Assembly (NCBI GenBank): GCA_035641235.1
Contig: DASQUP010000195.1
Coordinates: 1-7,099 of the forward strand
Reading direction: 5' to 3'
Source: DASQUP01 sp035641235
Lineage (GTDB): Bacteria > Actinomycetota > CADDZG01 > WHSQ01
DNA length: 7,099 bases
The notes beneath the pieces are model-generated. The model was not told where the DNA came from. It saw nothing but the letters and a program-made list of their open reading frames with translations, and made no database searches. Shown here piece after piece: positions 5,307 through 7,099 of the stretch. Made by a program: the position numbers and the translations under genes. The first letter of the stretch is position 1, and each line of letters begins with the position of its first letter.

Positions 5307-5617
5307 CTTCCCTTCGTAAACGAGCTGTGGCCGCGGCGCGACCGATCATTGATCTGCCTGAGGATGTCCTCGCGCGCTTCCCTCACTGCCTGGCCCATAT
5401 CGGTATGTGTTGCCTTGGCCATGAGGTGGTTGCGACGGTATTCAAGTTCGAGGATCACCTGGTAGCCCTGTGCCACACCTCCATCATTGATGCGCACTTC
5501 GGCGAATACATCCTGGAGTCCGTTCAAGCGCCGGTCGATCTTCTCTAGATCCTTCTGAATGCGATCGATGTCCTCATCGACGAGGTCGGTGCCTGGTGAC
5601 GAGACTCTGAGCTCCAT
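5303..5617 (-). CDS. Short HPF/RaiA-like (S30AE) ribosome-associated protein
   Basis: A 104-residue protein resembling the N-terminal S30AE domain of ribosome hibernation factors, which bind the 30S decoding region in slow growth. The expected order is visible: a first helix with DIDRIQKDLEKIDRRLNGLQ (16-35), strand FAEVRIND (38-45), strand GYQVILELEYRRNHLMAKAT (51-70), then TDMGQAVREAREDILRQIND (72-91), which matches the D-M-x-x-A-[IV] helix of the family, and a basic tail. The first beta strand (MELRVSSPGTDL) is short and the long-form C-terminal dimerisation domain is absent, so it is a minimal or divergent member. ATG 5617 follows a strong binding site. It overlaps the TetR start by four bases. 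Alternatively it could be an unrelated small protein with a similar fold. Confidence 0.6.
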   Translation of the reverse strand: MELRVSSPGTDLVDEDIDRIQKDLEKIDRRLNGLQDVFAEVRINDGGVAQGYQVILELEYRRNHLMAKATHTDMGQAVREAREDILRQINDRSRRGHSSFTKGR

Positions 5618-5626
5618 GAGTCAGAT

Positions 5627-5634
5627 CCTCCTCT
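5627..5634 (-). promoter_or_regulatory. Strong ribosome binding site of the HPF-like gene
   Basis: On the minus strand this reads AGAGGAGG, nine bases before ATG 5617. It is the strongest binding site in the minus-strand unit. Together with the ATGA overlap it suggests the HPF-like gene sets translation of the TetR gene. Confidence 0.6.
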
Positions 5635-5661
5635 TCGAGGGGTACCTACGTTCATCGTACG

Positions 5662-6765
5662 TCAGCCGAGCCACTCCATAAGTCGTGCCGGCAGTTTGCG
5701 GTGTGAGAACTGGGCCAACACGTGCTCACGCCCACGCCGGCCCATCTCCTTCGCCGCTTTGGGCTGCTCGAGCACCGTGCATAACGATTCGACCAACGCC
5801 CGGCGATCGCGGGCGTCGATAACGTAGCCGGTCTGATTGTCGGTGACTGCTTCCGGAGTTCCCCCCGATCGTCCCGTGATACACGGAACCTCGCATGCCG
5901 CGGCCTCCAGCAGGACGACGCCAAGTCCTTCCGTGTCGAGTCCGAACCAGCGGTCCGCCACCGGTAAGCAGAAGACGTCGGCGGCCGCGTAAACGCCGGG
6001 AGCGTCTGCATCATCCACTCGACCGGCAAAGATCACACCATCACCGGCGCGCCGCTCGAGTCGCCGCCGCTCCGGTCCGGTTCCTGCGACCACCACTACC
6101 GCGTCCGGGATTCGCCGGCGCACGTCCGGAAGGGCATCGATCAGCCGGTGAACACCCTTGCGCCGTACCAGGCGTCCGAAGACGAGGATCAGCGGCTGTT
6201 CGGGACTCACTCCGAGCTCCTTGCGAGCCTCACCGCCCGGTGCTTCGGGGGAGAAGCGAGTTAGATCAACCCGAGCCCTTAGTAGTTCAATCGGGGGTGG
6301 CCGGTCTACGAGCGCTCGTATCTTGTTCGCAGTGAAGTCGCTTACGGGGAGCAACAGATCGGCTCCGGCCAGGGCAGAGGCGAGGCGCCTCCGGAGGAGC
6401 GGGACGGCCGCCGGCACGAGCAGCTCGGCGCCATGAACGATCACCGCGCAGCTCAGGCCGGCGCGCCGGAGCCTCGGGGCGAGCAGAACCAGGGGCCACG
6501 GCGTCCCGAAGAGGATCCTGTCGGTCCCGAGGTTGCGCGCCGTTTCGATTATCGAGCCGACGACGCGCCGCGATGGGACCAACATGGAGCCGGGGCCGCC
6601 GACCGTCTCGTAGCCGAGGTCGTGCGGGATCGGCTTGCCGTCGCGTTTGGCCGGGGCCATAACGGCGAGGCGCGGCGCAAGTTCGGAGCACAGCGCCGCC
6701 AGATAGCTCTCTATCCCTCCTCGTCCCGGAAGAAAGGACGAGGTCACCATCAGCGCATCGGCCAT
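5662..6765 (-). CDS. GT4 family glycosyltransferase, PimB-like
   Basis: A 367-residue GT-B fold retaining glycosyltransferase acting in the cytoplasm or at the membrane face. N-terminal acceptor domain: TSSFLPGRGGIESYL (8-22) and HGAELLVP (111-118). C-terminal donor domain: VFGRLVRRKGVHRLIDAL (195-212), with R198 and K203 as likely donor phosphate contacts, VVVAGTGPERRRLE (224-237), and the E-x7-E motif as E279 and E287 in LDTEGLGVVLLEAAAC, followed by SGGTPEAV. The LD-EGLG pattern is close to PimB and MgtA mannosyltransferases of actinobacteria, which suggests a GDP-mannose donor and a lipid acceptor, but the substrate is not proven. It starts 12 bases after the stop of the oxidoreductase gene, with no strong binding site, so translation may be coupled. 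The HPF-like gene follows after 44 bases. Confidence 0.9.
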   Translation of the reverse strand: MADALMVTSSFLPGRGGIESYLAALCSELAPRLAVMAPAKRDGKPIPHDLGYETVGGPGSMLVPSRRVVGSIIETARNLGTDRILFGTPWPLVLLAPRLRRAGLSCAVIVHGAELLVPAAVPLLRRRLASALAGADLLLPVSDFTANKIRALVDRPPPIELLRARVDLTRFSPEAPGGEARKELGVSPEQPLILVFGRLVRRKGVHRLIDALPDVRRRIPDAVVVVAGTGPERRRLERRAGDGVIFAGRVDDADAPGVYAAADVFCLPVADRWFGLDTEGLGVVLLEAAACEVPCITGRSGGTPEAVTDNQTGYVIDARDRRALVESLCTVLEQPKAAKEMGRRGREHVLAQFSHRKLPARLMEWLG

Positions 6766-6777
6766 CGCCGACGCAAC

Positions 6778-7099
6778 CTAACCCGTTCTTTTCTTCCTGA
6801 AGCGTCTACCAGACGCACACAGAAGAAAAGAAGCGGCTATGATCCGCTCGTACGACTCCTCCATGATCTGGATCATCTCGCGCGCCCGCTGTAGCGACCC
6901 GGGCATGTAGAGGTTGCCCTGCAGGATCCTCACGACCTTCTCCCGAAATCTCTTTCTAACGGCGAAGATCGTGAACAGGTTCTGAAGCTTGTAGAACAGC
7001 GCGATGAGGTCGTACCACGCATCCACTCCCTCGCCTACACGCCGTGAATATGCGTCCAGCACTTCATGCTCCGGCGCGCCGTTTAGGGTCGCTTCGATT
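6778..7099 (-). CDS. FAD-dependent oxidoreductase, C-terminal part (runs off the window)
   Basis: The frame is open to the right edge (106 residues visible) and stops at 6778-6780, so the gene enters from outside; the in-frame GTG at 7062 is unlikely to be the true start. The visible region, IEATLNGAPEHEVLDAYSRR and then WYDLIALFYKLQNLFTIF, with a following VVRILQGNLY segment, resembles the C-terminus of FAD-dependent oxidoreductases related to flavin halogenases and geranylgeranyl reductases: a helix with L-x-x-Y, an aromatic FYK segment, then a VxxxLxG segment. The FAD-binding N-terminus lies outside, so halogenase, isoprenoid reductase or hydroxylase cannot be told apart. The last residues are strongly basic (SGRRFRKKRTG) and are encoded over a large inverted repeat. 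The stop is 12 bases before the glycosyltransferase start, so the two are probably cotranscribed. Confidence 0.55.
   Translation of the reverse strand, partial: IEATLNGAPEHEVLDAYSRRVGEGVDAWYDLIALFYKLQNLFTIFAVRKRFREKVVRILQGNLYMPGSLQRAREMIQIMEESYERIIAASFLLCASGRRFRKKRTG
6786..6832 (-). repeat. Composite inverted repeat at the oxidoreductase/glycosyltransferase junction
   Basis: The outer arms TTCTTTTCTTC (6786-6796) and GAAGAAAAGAA (6822-6832) are perfect over 11 bp. The inner arms GCGTCT (6802-6807) and AGACGC (6811-6816) are perfect over 6 bp around a 3-base loop, with a symmetric 5-by-5 internal loop between the stems. It covers the last codons of the oxidoreductase and ends 21 bases before the glycosyltransferase ATG. 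The pure pyrimidine/purine outer arms are unusual in this GC-rich DNA. Confidence 0.65.

Noticed and set aside
5641..5662. ACGT/TACGT repeats in the gap before the HPF-like gene, considered as a TetR operator
   Set aside because: The symmetry is short and imperfect (four-base arms), which is too weak to call an operator.
5895..6335. Long plus-strand reading frame opposite the glycosyltransferase
   Set aside because: Arg/Pro-rich shadow of a high-GC gene; the minus-strand protein has all GT4 motifs.

Overview
The window looks like chromosomal DNA from a high-GC actinobacterium (Actinomycetota). The best marker is a WhiB-family gene, a family essentially confined to actinobacteria and their phages. 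The polyprenyl diphosphate synthase (ATLYHDDVID and PGTDLREG motifs), the PimB-like glycosyltransferase and the strong G/C preference at third codon positions agree. The lineage cannot be resolved further; nothing points to a plasmid or phage. No tRNA, rRNA, CRISPR array or insertion sequence was seen.

Layout. (1) 61-630, plus: a Uma2-family (DUF820) PD-(D/E)XK nuclease-like protein. (2) 693-1021, minus: a short lipoprotein gene that appears broken by a one-base frameshift. (3) 1229-1510, plus: a WhiB-like Fe-S regulator that has no ATG, GTG or TTG start ahead of its first cysteine and appears to start at CTG behind a strong ribosome binding site, with a hairpin on each side. (4) 1507-2298, minus: a compact methylenetetrahydrofolate-reductase-family protein whose stop interlocks with the whiB stop inside a 12-bp palindrome. 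(5) 2394-4619, plus: a likely transcription unit of a ZIP-like membrane transporter, a YjbQ/UPF0047 protein and a long-chain polyprenyl diphosphate synthase, the last two overlapping as GTGA. (6) 4632-4670: a strong hairpin separating convergent units. (7) 7099 down to 4674, minus: a likely operon of the C-terminal part of an FAD-dependent oxidoreductase, a GT4 glycosyltransferase, a short HPF/RaiA-like protein and a TetR regulator, the last two overlapping as ATGA.

How the genes may work together. The polyprenyl synthase probably makes the isoprenoid side chain of menaquinone or a similar lipid. On the other side of the terminator, a glycosyltransferase and a flavin oxidoreductase of a family that includes isoprenoid reductases and halogenases lie in one unit ending with a TetR gene. 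A shared envelope-lipid theme is possible but is inference only.

Most genes are recognisable housekeeping or accessory types. The unusual material is at the DNA and RNA level: the CTG-start whiB with flanking hairpins, an 11-bp inverted repeat in a divergent promoter region, a composite hairpin at the oxidoreductase/glycosyltransferase junction, and eight copies of the palindrome GGCGCGCC. I see no convincing new multi-gene defence or biosynthetic system.
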